Part shown: positions 8,090-18,164 of the stretch, piece after piece | Layout of the letters: each line of letters opens with the position of its first letter | Position numbering within the stretch: the first letter of the stretch is position 1 | Origin: Streptomyces sp. 130 | GTDB taxonomy: Bacteria; Actinomycetota; Actinomycetes; Streptomycetales; Streptomycetaceae | Reading direction: 5' to 3' | NCBI RefSeq assembly: GCF_007096885.1 | Contig: NZ_VJNO01000054.1 | Span: forward strand, 1 to 37,989 | DNA: 37,989 nt | Program-made: the position numbers and the translations under genes | The notes under the pieces: generated by a model | What the model saw: only the letters and a program-made list of their open reading frames with translations | Told to the model about the DNA's origin: nothing | Databases searched by the model: none

Positions 8090-9835
8090 ATGTCCGTGTT
8101 GGAGGAGATGCGGATACGGTCGCTCGGGGTCATCGACGACGCGGTGGTGGAGCTGTCACCCGGCTTCACCGCGGTGACGGGTGAGACCGGCGCCGGCAAG
8201 ACCATGGTCGTCACCAGCCTGGGGCTGCTGCTCGGCGGGCGCGCCGACCCCGCCCTGGTGCGGATCGGCGCCAAGGCCGCGGTGGTCGAGGGCCGGATCA
8301 CGGTGGCCGAGGGCGACGCGGTGGCCCTGCGCGCCGAGGAGGCCGGGGCCGAGATCGAGGACGGGGCGCTGCTCATCAGCCGCACCGTCTCCGCCGAAGG
8401 GCGCTCCCGGGCGCACCTCGGCGGCAGATCCGTGCCCGTGGGCGTGCTGTCCGAGCTGGCCGACGAACTCGTCGCCGTGCACGGCCAGACCGATCAGCAG
8501 GGCCTCCTCAAGGCCGCCCGGCAGCGCCAGGCCCTCGACCGGTACGCGGGCGACGGCGTCGCCGTGCCGCTCGCCAAGTACGCGGCGGCCTACCGGCGGC
8601 TGCGGGACGTCGCGGCGGAGCTGGACGAGCTGACGACGCGCGCCCGCGAACGCGCCCAGGAGGCCGACCTGCTGCGCTTCGGCCTGGACGAGATCGCCGC
8701 CGTCGAACCCCTGCCCGGCGAGGACACCGAGCTGGCCGCCGAGGCGCAGCGGCTCGGTCACGCCGACGCGCTCGCCTCCGCCGCCGCCCTCGCGCACACC
8801 GCGCTGGCCGGCAACCCGGAGGACCCGGAGGCGCTGGACGCCACGACCGTGGTGGCCGCCGCCCGGCAGGCCCTCGACGGGGTGCGCTCGCACGACCCGG
8901 CGCTCGCCTCGCTCGCCGACCGGGTCGGCGAGATCTCCATCCTGCTCGCGGACGTCTCGGGCGAACTGTCCGGTTACGCGGACCAGCTCGACGCCGACCC
9001 GCTGCGGCTCGCCGCCGTCGAGGAGCGGCGCGCCGCGCTCACGGCCCTCACCCGCAAGTACGGCGAAGACATCACCGCCGTACTCGCCTGGGCGCAGGGG
9101 GGCGCGGCCCGGCTCGGCGAGCTGGAGGGCGACGACGACCGGATCGGGGAGCTGACCGCCGAGCGGGACGCCCTGCGCGCCGAACTCTCCGGCCTCGGGC
9201 AGGCGTTGACCGACGCCCGGACGGCCGCCGCCGCGTCCTTCGCGGAGGCGGTGACCGAGGAGCTGGCATCCCTGGCCATGCCGCACGCGCGGGTGTCCTT
9301 CGACATAAGGCAGACCGAGGCGGCGGACGAGGCGTCCGGCATCGAGATCGGCGGACGCAGTGTGGCCTACGGACCGTCCGGCGCCGACGAGGTGGAACTG
9401 CTGCTGGCCCCGCACCCCGGTGCCCAGCCCCGGCCGATCGCCAAGGGCGCCTCGGGCGGCGAGCTGTCCCGGGTGATGCTCGCCGTCGAGGTGGTCTTCG
9501 CGGGCTCCGACCCCGTGCCCACGTACCTCTTCGACGAGGTCGACGCGGGCGTCGGCGGCAAGGCGGCCGTCGAGGTCGGGCGGCGGCTCGCGAAGCTGGC
9601 GAAGACCGCCCAGGTCGTCGTCGTCACGCACCTGCCGCAGGTCGCCGCGTTCGCGGACCGGCAGCTGCTGGTCGAGAAGACCGTGGACGGCTCGGTGACC
9701 AGCAGCGGGGTCACGGTCCTGGAGGGCGAGGACCGGGTGCGGGAGCTGTCCCGGATGCTCGCGGGCCAGGAGGACTCCGAGACGGCCCGCGCCCACGCCG
9801 AGGAACTGCTCGCCACGGCGCGCGCGGACGGGTAG
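8090..9835 (+). CDS. recN: DNA repair protein RecN
   Basis: This SMC-like ATPase of about 581 residues acts early in double-strand-break repair, bringing DNA ends together for RecA. Walker A GETGAGKT is at residues 31-38, a long coiled-coil region with heptad-rich Ala/Glu/Leu/Arg fills the middle, and the C-terminal half has the signature GASGGELSRVMLA and Walker B YLFDEVDAGVGG. The start is ambiguous: ATG 8084, ATG 8090, GTG 8096 and ATG 8108 are all in frame. The -10-like TATGGT at 8083-8088 would favour leaderless GTG 8096, two codons shorter than shown. It follows tlyA-nadK in the usual actinobacterial order. Confidence 0.95.
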   Translation: MSVLEEMRIRSLGVIDDAVVELSPGFTAVTGETGAGKTMVVTSLGLLLGGRADPALVRIGAKAAVVEGRITVAEGDAVALRAEEAGAEIEDGALLISRTVSAEGRSRAHLGGRSVPVGVLSELADELVAVHGQTDQQGLLKAARQRQALDRYAGDGVAVPLAKYAAAYRRLRDVAAELDELTTRARERAQEADLLRFGLDEIAAVEPLPGEDTELAAEAQRLGHADALASAAALAHTALAGNPEDPEALDATTVVAAARQALDGVRSHDPALASLADRVGEISILLADVSGELSGYADQLDADPLRLAAVEERRAALTALTRKYGEDITAVLAWAQGGAARLGELEGDDDRIGELTAERDALRAELSGLGQALTDARTAAAASFAEAVTEELASLAMPHARVSFDIRQTEAADEASGIEIGGRSVAYGPSGADEVELLLAPHPGAQPRPIAKGASGGELSRVMLAVEVVFAGSDPVPTYLFDEVDAGVGGKAAVEVGRRLAKLAKTAQVVVVTHLPQVAAFADRQLLVEKTVDGSVTSSGVTVLEGEDRVRELSRMLAGQEDSETARAHAEELLATARADG

Positions 9836-9841
9836 CCGTCT

Positions 9842-9874
9842 GGGCCGGGGCGCGCTCGGCGCGTGCCCCGGCTC
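9842..9874 (+). terminator. Hairpin terminator after recN
   Basis: GCCGGGGC (9844-9851) pairs with GCCCCGGC (9865-9872), with a small inner GCGC stem; one G-U and one G-C pair extend it. No U-tract follows, as is common in Streptomyces. Confidence 0.6.
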
Positions 9875-10057
9875 TCGCACCCGCCGTACGGGTGTCGTGG
9901 CGCCGTACACGCTTTCACCCGTGCGGGTGGTGTGCGGCGCCCGGTTTGTCGCGATGCGCACGGGAGTAACGGTTCCGTCGTGCCGGAACGTGCGTACGGA
10001 CTGGCATCCTTGGCCGTGTTCGTACCCCCGACTCGGGAGCCCCGGGAGCCAATCGAC

Positions 10058-11143
10058 GTGTCACAGCTGCGCACGGTCCAGGTACTCGGCGGCGGCGGTG
10101 CCGGCAGCAGCACGCACGCCGGCTCGCTGGCCGCCGGGCTGGTCGCCCGGGGCGTGCGGGTCACCGTCTGCGCGCCCGCCGCGCTGGACCGCACCCACGC
10201 CTTCACCACCACCGGCGCCCACTTCGCGCCCGTGCCCCGGCGCGGCGACCCCGCGGCCCTCGCCGCCCTGCGCGCCGCCTGCGCCGACGCGGACGTCGTC
10301 CACGCGCACGGACTGCACGCCGCCGTGCGGGCGGCCCTGGCGATCGGCCGCAGGCCCGTGCCCCTCGTCGTCACTTGGCACACCCGGGCCCACGCCGAAG
10401 GGGCCCGCCGCCGGCTGCTGCACCTCCTGGAGCGGAGGGCGGTGCGCACGGCGGCCGTGGTGCTCGCCACCTCCTCCGATCTCGTCGACCGGGCACGCGC
10501 CCGGGGCGCCCGCGACGCCCGGCTCGCGCCCGTCGCCGCTCCCCGCCCGCCGCGCCCGGCCGGGCCGGGCGCCGACAAGCTCCGGGCCGAAATCGGAGCG
10601 GTGGAAAGGCCGTTGATCGTGGCGCTCGGCAGCCTCGTACCGCATCACGGCTACGCGACCCTGCTCGACGCGGCGGCCGTGTGGCGCCTGCTCGACCCCG
10701 TACCGCTGGTGGCCGTCGTCGGTGAGGGCCGGGAGCGGGCGGCCCTGCGGCGGCGGATCACCGCCGAGGGCCTGCCCGTCGAACTGCTCGGCGACCGGTC
10801 CGACGCCGCCGCCCTCCTGGCCGCCGCCGATGTCGCCGTCCTGCCCAGCCGCTGGGAGTCCCGCTCGACCGTCGCCCAGCAGGCGCTGCGGTCCGGGGTG
10901 CCCCTGGTCGCCACGGCGGTCGGCGGCACGCCCGAACTCGTGGGGGACGCCGCCGTCCTCGTGCCGTACGCGGACGCCGAGGCGCTGGCCGTCGAGGTGG
11001 CCCGGCTGCTCGGGGACCCGGCCGAGCGGGACCGGCTGGCCGCCGAGGGCCTGCGCCAGGCGGCGAGTTGGCCGACCGAGGACGACACGGTGGCCCAGGT
11101 GCTCGCGGTGTACGACGAACTGGCCCGGCCGTCGGCCCGTTGA
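10058..11143 (+). CDS. GT4-type glycosyltransferase (GT-B fold)
   Basis: This 361-residue protein has the layout of family GT4: an N-terminal acceptor domain (VQVLGGGGAGSSTHAGSLAA and the HAHGLHAAVRAA segment) and a C-terminal nucleotide-sugar domain with 'LGDRSDAAALLAAADVAVLPS', the WESRSTVAQQALRSGVPLVA helix carrying the E-x7-E-like pattern, and 'VGGTPELVGDAAVLVPYAD'. Substrates are unknown; a role in cell-envelope or small-molecule glycosylation is possible. The GTG at 10058 follows GGGAG by 10 bases and matches where homology should begin. An earlier in-frame GTG at 10016 is an alternative. It occupies the slot between recN and pyrG that in mycobacteria holds steA-steB. Confidence 0.85.
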   Translation: MSQLRTVQVLGGGGAGSSTHAGSLAAGLVARGVRVTVCAPAALDRTHAFTTTGAHFAPVPRRGDPAALAALRAACADADVVHAHGLHAAVRAALAIGRRPVPLVVTWHTRAHAEGARRRLLHLLERRAVRTAAVVLATSSDLVDRARARGARDARLAPVAAPRPPRPAGPGADKLRAEIGAVERPLIVALGSLVPHHGYATLLDAAAVWRLLDPVPLVAVVGEGRERAALRRRITAEGLPVELLGDRSDAAALLAAADVAVLPSRWESRSTVAQQALRSGVPLVATAVGGTPELVGDAAVLVPYADAEALAVEVARLLGDPAERDRLAAEGLRQAASWPTEDDTVAQVLAVYDELARPSAR

Positions 11144-11202
11144 CAGCCTCCCGACCGGCTGCGATCTTGAAAAAACGGAGACCGAGCGGCCGGGGAGGGC
11201 AC

Positions 11203-12087
11203 GTGGGAGAGGCATCTCAGACGTACGGGGACGAGGGCACCGCCGCCGGCGGGCTGCCCGGCCCCCTCGTCCCCGCCGACTGGCTCGCCGCGCGCCTCGG
11301 TGCCCCCGGACTGCTGGTGCTCGACGCGTCGGTCGGCGCGCACCGGGGGAGCGGGCGGCGGATCGAGGGGACCCGGGTCTTCGACATCGACGGCGCGCTC
11401 TCCGACCACGCGGCCCCGGTGCCGCACACCATGCCGGACGCCGCCCGGTTCACCGAGGAGATGCGGGCGCTCGGCCTGAACGACGCGGACACCGTGGTCG
11501 TCTACGACGCCGCCGGGATCTACTCCAGCGCCCGGGCCTGGTGGATGCTCCGGGCCATGGGCTTCGACCGGGCCGCCGTCCTCGACGGGGGCCTGCCCGC
11601 CTGGACCGCCGCCGGACTGCCGGTCACCGAGGACGCGCCGGAACCGGCCGCCGGGGGCGGGGACTTCACGGCCCGGCCCCGGCCCGGGCTTTTCGTCGGC
11701 GCCGGAGAGGTGGCGGAGGCGCTGGCCGATCCGGAGGCGGTGGTGCTGGACGCCAGGACCCGGGGGCGGTTCGAGGGCACGGAGCCCGAGCCGCGGGCCG
11801 GGCTGCGCGGCGGCCATATGCCGGGGTCCGTCAGCCTGCCGTTCGGCCGGCTGACGGACCAGGGCCGGATGCGGGCGCCGGACGAGCTGCGCGCCGCGTT
11901 CGCCGGTGCGGCCGGTGACCGCGAGCGGCTGTACTTCAGCTGCGGGTCGGGCGTGACCGCCTGCGTCCTCGCGCTCGGGGCCGAGCTGGCCGGCTATCGG
12001 CGTACGGCCGTGTACGACGGTTCCTGGAGCGAGTGGGGGCTGCCTGCCCCGGACCGGCCGGTCGCGACGGGCCCGGCGAAGGGCTGA
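11203..12087 (+). CDS. sseA: Sulfurtransferase, 3-mercaptopyruvate type (two rhodanese domains)
   Basis: This 294-residue protein has two tandem rhodanese domains, about residues 20-150 and 165-290. The catalytic Cys247 lies in the loop CGSGVTA, the form typical of 3-mercaptopyruvate sulfurtransferases; thiosulfate sulfurtransferases carry CRKGVTA. It should move sulfur from 3-mercaptopyruvate to thiols or cyanide in the cytosol. Other marks are 'VVVYDAAGIYSSARAWW', VLDGGLPAW and the 'GGHMPGSVSLPF' segment. The start is GTG 11203 with GGAGG 4 bases upstream, slightly close. It ends 16 bases before the convergent MFS gene. Confidence 0.9.
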   Translation: MGEASQTYGDEGTAAGGLPGPLVPADWLAARLGAPGLLVLDASVGAHRGSGRRIEGTRVFDIDGALSDHAAPVPHTMPDAARFTEEMRALGLNDADTVVVYDAAGIYSSARAWWMLRAMGFDRAAVLDGGLPAWTAAGLPVTEDAPEPAAGGGDFTARPRPGLFVGAGEVAEALADPEAVVLDARTRGRFEGTEPEPRAGLRGGHMPGSVSLPFGRLTDQGRMRAPDELRAAFAGAAGDRERLYFSCGSGVTACVLALGAELAGYRRTAVYDGSWSEWGLPAPDRPVATGPAKG

Positions 12088-12103
12088 GCCCTCGAACGGC
12101 CGC

Positions 12104-13297
12104 CTACGCCCGGTCGAGCCGGTCCCGTCGCTCCCCGGCGCGCTCCGGTCCGGCAGGCCGCAGCAGCCGCCCGCCGAGCAGCACCGCGCAGGCCCCGGTG
12201 GTCAGCAGCCCGCCGGCGAGGAAGGCGCCCCGCACGTCGGCGAGCGGCAGGATCAGGGCACCGAGCGCGGCGCCCGCCGCGATCCCGGCGTTGTAGAGGC
12301 CGGAGTTCGCGGCCAGCGCGATGTCCGTGCGGCCCGGGGCGCAGTACAGCATCGCGTTCTGGGTGGTCATGAAGACCGGGCCGAGCGCACCGCCCATCAG
12401 CGTCAGGAACACCACCGCCGCCACCGGCTCGGAACCCGCCGCGTACAGACCCAGCATCCCCACCGCCTGTATGCCGACGGCCGCGGTGAGCGCGGCCTGC
12501 GGAAAGCGGTCCAGCAGGGCCCCGGTGACGCTCACTCCGGCCAGACACGCGAGCCCGAAGGCCACCAACAGGACGTTGACCGCGCCCGCCGGAAACCCGC
12601 TCACATCGCCCAGGAACTTCACGAGGTACGTGAATCCGGTGAAGGCCCCGGTGGCGGACAGTGCCCCGGCCGTCAGCACGATCCCGAATCGGCGGGCGTC
12701 CGGGTGGGTTCCGTAGGCGGCGCTCGCCTCCTCCGGGCGGGAGGTGGGCAGCAGCACGGCGACGGTCACCAGGGAGACGAGCCCCAGAGCCGCCGGCACG
12801 GCGACAGGGACCTGCCAGCCGCTGTGCCGGCCCAGCCAGGTCCCCGCCGGAACGCCGAGCACCAGGGCGAGCGAACCGGCGACGGACAGCGCCCCGACCA
12901 CGCGACCACGGACCTCCGGAGGGAACAGGCCCACCGCGACCGGCCCCATCACGGCCCAGAACACGGCCTGGGCGAGCGCGGTCAGCAGCCGCGCCGCGAG
13001 GAGCACCCAGTAGGAGGTGGCCAGCGCCGCGACCAGACTGGAGACGACCAGCGCGGCCAGCAACCCGGTGAGCACATGGCGCCGGGGCACCGACCGGACC
13101 GCGTGGGCCAGCGGCAACGACGCGACGGCCACCGTCGCGCCGTACCCCGTGACCAGGAGGCCCACCGCCGACACCGACACCCGCAGATCACCGGACATGA
13201 GCTCCAGGAGGCCGGCCGGCAGGTTCTCCGCGGTGTTGAGGGTGAAGGCGGCCAGCATCAGGGCGGCGAGCACCGCCCATCGGTGCGCCGGCCGCAT
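12104..13297 (-). CDS. MFS transporter (drug/sugar efflux, AraJ/Cmx-like)
   Basis: This 397-residue membrane protein has the twelve hydrophobic segments of a major facilitator. The first half holds 'LNTAENLPAGLLELMSGDL' and 'VGLLVTGYGATVAVASLPLA', typical of the AraJ/YdhP and chloramphenicol-exporter (Cmx) groups; the loop between helices 2 and 3 has RSVPRRHVL. The substrate cannot be named. The ATG at 13297 has a strong AGGAGGGG Shine-Dalgarno element overlapping the end of the GH15 gene, and only 8 bases separate the genes, so they form an operon. The frame stays open far upstream on this strand, but only as a shadow of the GH15 gene. Confidence 0.9.
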   Translation of the reverse strand: MRPAHRWAVLAALMLAAFTLNTAENLPAGLLELMSGDLRVSVSAVGLLVTGYGATVAVASLPLAHAVRSVPRRHVLTGLLAALVVSSLVAALATSYWVLLAARLLTALAQAVFWAVMGPVAVGLFPPEVRGRVVGALSVAGSLALVLGVPAGTWLGRHSGWQVPVAVPAALGLVSLVTVAVLLPTSRPEEASAAYGTHPDARRFGIVLTAGALSATGAFTGFTYLVKFLGDVSGFPAGAVNVLLVAFGLACLAGVSVTGALLDRFPQAALTAAVGIQAVGMLGLYAAGSEPVAAVVFLTLMGGALGPVFMTTQNAMLYCAPGRTDIALAANSGLYNAGIAAGAALGALILPLADVRGAFLAGGLLTTGACAVLLGGRLLRPAGPERAGERRDRLDRA

Positions 13298-13305
13298 ACC
13301 CCTCC

Positions 13306-15132
13306 TCAGCCCACGTACGCCCCGCTCGCCGTCAGCCGCAGCGCCGTGTCGATCAGCGGCACGTGGCTGAAGGCCTGCGGGAAGTTGCCCACCTGGCGCT
13401 GGAGCCGGGCGTCCCACTCCTCGGCCAGCAGGCCCAGGTCGTTGCGGAGGGACAGCAGCTTCTCGAAGAGCCGGCGGGCCTCGTCCACCCGGCCGATCAT
13501 CGCCAGGTCGTCCGCCAGCCAGAACGAGCAGGCCAGGAACGCGCCCTCGTCGCCCTCCAGGCCGTCCACGCCGGCGTCGTCGCCCGCGGTCGGGTAGCGC
13601 AGGACGAAGCCGTCCTCCGTGGACAGCTCCCGCTGGATGGCCTCGATGGTGCCGATGACCCGCTTGTCGTCGGGCGGCAGGAAGCCCATCTGCGGGATCA
13701 GCAGCAGGGAGGCGTCCAGCTCCTTCGACCCGTAGGACTGGGTGAAGGTGTTGCGCTCGGGGTCGTAACCCCGCTCGCAGACATCGCGGTGGATCTCGTC
13801 GCGCAGCTCGTGCAGCCGCTCGACCGGGCCCTCCGCGTCGCCGGACTCGATGAGCTTGATGGTCCGGTCGACCGCGACCCAGGCCATCACCTTGGAGTGC
13901 ACGAAGTGCCGGCGCGGCCCGCGCACCTCCCAGATGCCCTCGTCCGGCTCGCCCCAGTGCTTCTCCAGGTACTCGATCAGCTTGAGCTGCAGCCCGGTGG
14001 CGTAGTCGTTGCGGGCCAGACCGGTCATGTGCGCCAGGTGCAGCGCCTCGGTGACCTCGCCGTACACGTCCAGCTGGAGCTGTCCGGCGGCGCCGTTTCC
14101 GACGCGGACCGGGGCGGAGCCCTCGTAGCCCGGCAGCCATTCCAGCTCCGCCTCGCCCAGCTCCCGCTCGCCCGCGATGCCGTACATGATCTGCAGGTTC
14201 TCCGGGTCGCCGGCCACCGCGCGCAGCAGCCACTCGCGCCAGGCGCGGGCCTCCTCGCGGTAGCCGGTGCGCAGCAGCGAGGAGAGGGTGATCGCCGCGT
14301 CGCGCAGCCAGGTGTAGCGGTAGTCCCAGTTCCGGGAGCCGCCGATGTCCTCGGGCAGCGAGGTGGTCGGCGCGGCGACGATGCCGCCGGTCGGCGCGTA
14401 CGTCAGGGCCTTCAGCGTGATCAGCGAGCGGACCACGGCCTCGCGGTAGGGCCCGTGGTACGTGCACTGCTCGACCCACTCGCGCCAGAAGTCCGCGGTC
14501 GCCTCCAGCGAGCCGTCGGGGTCCGGGAGCGCGGGCGGCTCGTGGTGCGAGGGCTGCCAGCTGATCGTGAACGCGATCCGGTCGCCGGGGGCGACGGTGA
14601 AGTCGGAGTACGTCGTCAGGTTCTCGCCGTAGGTGTCGGCGGGCGTGTCCAGCCACACCGAGTCCGGGCCCGCGACGGCGACCGTACGTGAGTCCACCTT
14701 GTGCACCCAGGGGGTGACACGGCCGTAGCTGAACCGCATGCGCAGCTCCGAGCGCATCGGCACCCGGCCGCTGACGCCCTCCACGATGCGGATCAGCTGC
14801 GGCGCCCCGTCGCGCGGCGGCATGAAGTCGGTCACTCTGACGGTGCCGCGCGGCGTGTCCCACTCCGATTCGAGGATGAGGGAGTCCCCGCGATAGCGGC
14901 GGCGGTCGGCCGCGGGCGGCTCCGCGCCCTCGGGGCGGGCCGGCCCCAGTCGCCAGAAGCCGTGTTCCTCGGTGCCCAGGAGGCCCGCGAAAACGGCGTG
15001 TGAGTCGAAACGGGGCAGGCACAGCCAGTCGGCTGTACCGTCCCGGCAGACCAGGGCTGCGGTCTGCATGTCTCCGATGAGTGCGTAATCCTCGATGCGC
15101 CCGGCCACGTGCATCTCCAGTCGAACGGCCAT
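13306..15132 (-). CDS. Glycoside hydrolase family 15 protein (trehalase/glucoamylase-like)
   Basis: This 608-residue protein has the bacterial GH15 layout: an N-terminal beta-sandwich starting 'GRIEDYALIGDMQTAALV' and a C-terminal alpha/alpha barrel. The hallmark SRNWDYRYTWLRDAA and the EVRGPRRHFVHSKVMAWVA segment match the group that includes the phosphate-dependent trehalase of mycobacteria. It therefore probably hydrolyses trehalose or short alpha-glucans. No signal peptide is visible, so it should be cytosolic. The ATG at 15132 has no good Shine-Dalgarno sequence; a second ATG six codons later is possible. It is the first gene of an operon with the MFS exporter and diverges from pyrG. Confidence 0.9.
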   Translation of the reverse strand: MAVRLEMHVAGRIEDYALIGDMQTAALVCRDGTADWLCLPRFDSHAVFAGLLGTEEHGFWRLGPARPEGAEPPAADRRRYRGDSLILESEWDTPRGTVRVTDFMPPRDGAPQLIRIVEGVSGRVPMRSELRMRFSYGRVTPWVHKVDSRTVAVAGPDSVWLDTPADTYGENLTTYSDFTVAPGDRIAFTISWQPSHHEPPALPDPDGSLEATADFWREWVEQCTYHGPYREAVVRSLITLKALTYAPTGGIVAAPTTSLPEDIGGSRNWDYRYTWLRDAAITLSSLLRTGYREEARAWREWLLRAVAGDPENLQIMYGIAGERELGEAELEWLPGYEGSAPVRVGNGAAGQLQLDVYGEVTEALHLAHMTGLARNDYATGLQLKLIEYLEKHWGEPDEGIWEVRGPRRHFVHSKVMAWVAVDRTIKLIESGDAEGPVERLHELRDEIHRDVCERGYDPERNTFTQSYGSKELDASLLLIPQMGFLPPDDKRVIGTIEAIQRELSTEDGFVLRYPTAGDDAGVDGLEGDEGAFLACSFWLADDLAMIGRVDEARRLFEKLLSLRNDLGLLAEEWDARLQRQVGNFPQAFSHVPLIDTALRLTASGAYVG

Positions 15133-15510
15133 GTCGCCCCGTGGGGCGCTTACTGCGGGTCAAGAGGTTGTCGCAAGGGGTTGACGTGGGGGGACCTGCG
15201 GACTTCCGGCCTCGCCCGAGCGAGTGTCCGAGCAGGATACGACGCACATGGGTGATCCGCGCGACCCTCTTGACAACCGGACTGCGCCGATCGAGTGGGA
15301 TGCGAGCGGCATATGCGATTCGCGCCGCGCTCGCGCGCCGGTGGCCGGAAGCAGTCGCTCCTTGTCGCTGATACCCTGGTAGCCCGTGGACGGTGGTCGT
15401 CGGCGAGAGCAGACGAGGCCCCCGAACCGCAGCGACGGCATCTCCGGAATCTCCGGACGGCAACGCCGGTACGCACCTCACGATCGCGACCACGGGAGCC
15501 CCCTTTGGCT
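15133..15510. promoter_or_regulatory. Divergent GH15/pyrG control region
   Basis: These 378 bases hold no gene. On the plus strand an extended -10, TG-A-TACCCT, lies at 15369-15377 and would start the pyrG message near 15384, leaving a leader of about 125 bases. On the minus strand TATCCT at 15239-15234 is a likely -10 for the GH15 operon. TTGACA at 15270-15275 (plus) has no partner at normal spacing. No clear attenuator hairpin was found in the pyrG leader. Confidence 0.5.
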
Positions 15511-17181
<1,671 letters not shown>

Positions 17182-17207
17182 GCGGCACCCCCGCAGGCGT
17201 TACGGTT

Positions 17208-17256
17208 GACCGGGGCGCGCGTCCGAGCAGGGACGCGGGCCCCGGTCACCGTTTTT
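17208..17256 (+). terminator. Intrinsic terminator between pyrG and the NUDIX gene
   Basis: A 17-bp stem (17208-17224 with 17231-17247, one mismatch at 17217) with a 6-base loop is followed by TTTTT at 17252-17256. It is the most classical terminator in the window. It ends only 4 bases before the Shine-Dalgarno sequence of the next gene. Confidence 0.85.
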
Positions 17257-17271
17257 CGTGGGAGGACGCAG

Positions 17272-17898
17272 ATGGGTTTCCAGGACACGCCCGAGGAATG
17301 GCGGGTCACCGAGAGCGCGACCCCGTTCCGGGGGAAGAAGACCAGCGTCCGCGCCGACGACGTCGAGATGCCCGACGGTACGGTCGCGCACCGCGACTAC
17401 CAGGTGCACCCCGGCTCGGTCGCCGTGCTCGCGCTGGACGACGAGGGCCGCGTCCTCGTCCTGCGCCAGTACCGCCACCCGGTCCGCCACAAGCTGTGGG
17501 AGATCCCGGCCGGGCTGCTCGACGTGCCGGGTGAGAACCCGCTGCACGCCGCGCAGCGGGAGCTGTACGAGGAGGCGCACGTCAAGGCCGAGGACTGGCG
17601 GGTGCTCACCGACATCTACACCTCGCCCGGCGGCTCCGACGAGGCCGTACGCATCTTCCTCGCCCGGGACGTCTCCGAGGCGGAGGGCGAGCGCTTCGAG
17701 GTCGCCGAGGAGGAGGCCGACATGGAGCTGGCCCGGGTGCCGCTCCAGGACCTCGTGCGCAAGGTGCTCGCCGGCGACCTGCACAACAGCTGCCTGGTCG
17801 TGGGCGTGCTCGCGCTCACCGCGGCCCTCGCGGGCGACGGCGTCGACGCGCTGCGCCCCGCCGACGCGCCCTGGCCGGCCCGCCCGTTCGAAGACTGA
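17272..17898 (+). CDS. NUDIX hydrolase, ADP-ribose pyrophosphatase type
   Basis: This 208-residue enzyme should split ADP-ribose into AMP and ribose 5-phosphate, as its positional counterpart Rv1700 does in M. tuberculosis. The Nudix segment runs from AGLLDVPGENP to AQRELYEEAHVKA: the REL-x-EE core is intact, but there are six rather than five residues between the first Gly and Glu, and the usual Gly after EE-x is replaced. 'WEIPAGLLD' and 'TSPGGSDEAVRIFLA' are ADPRase features. The ATG at 17272 has GGAGG with 6-base spacing. The 3' end is part of a tandem repeat that copies the stop codon twice more. Confidence 0.93.
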   Translation: MGFQDTPEEWRVTESATPFRGKKTSVRADDVEMPDGTVAHRDYQVHPGSVAVLALDDEGRVLVLRQYRHPVRHKLWEIPAGLLDVPGENPLHAAQRELYEEAHVKAEDWRVLTDIYTSPGGSDEAVRIFLARDVSEAEGERFEVAEEEADMELARVPLQDLVRKVLAGDLHNSCLVVGVLALTAALAGDGVDALRPADAPWPARPFED

Positions 17899-17952
17899 CG
17901 GGCCCGCCCGTTCGAGGCCTGACGGACCCGCCCCTTGGAGACCTGACGTGCC
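17881..17952 (+). repeat. Three tandem 24-bp degenerate repeats over the NUDIX stop codon
   Basis: Units at 17881-17904, 17905-17928 and 17929-17952 all have the form CGCCC-TT-GA-CTGACG. The first encodes the last residues RPFED and the TGA; the second reads RPFEA-stop and the third RPLET-stop in the same frame, since 24 is a multiple of three. Confidence 0.85.
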
Positions 17953-18017
17953 GTCCGGCACCTTGCGGGGGCGGTCGACTAGGACGTCCCCGAGGGCATC
18001 CCCGAGGTCGCGCCCGC

Positions 18018-18060
18018 GCATCCTCCGATCGTAAGAAATGCTGATCCGATCGGGGGATGC
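18018..18060. repeat. 14-bp inverted repeat between NUDIX and NTPase genes
   Basis: GCATCCTCCGATCG (18018-18031) and CGATCGGGGGATGC (18047-18060) pair with one T-G mismatch around a 15-base AT-richer loop. It may end the NUDIX message or be an operator for the next gene. Confidence 0.55.
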
Positions 18061-18164
18061 CCGGGTCGCGCTCCCCCTTCCCCCGCCACCCGCCTGAACT
18101 ACGCTTCGAATGCCCTGACCGGAGTCCCGCAGGGCGACGCGTGCAGCGAAGTGGAGCGTGGCCC

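Noticed and set aside
12104..15493. A 1129-codon open frame on the minus strand, apparently a giant fusion
   Set aside because: Only its last 397 codons are a protein-like MFS transporter. The upstream part is Arg/Gly/Ala-rich text read out of frame through the GH15 gene, which has its own good frame.
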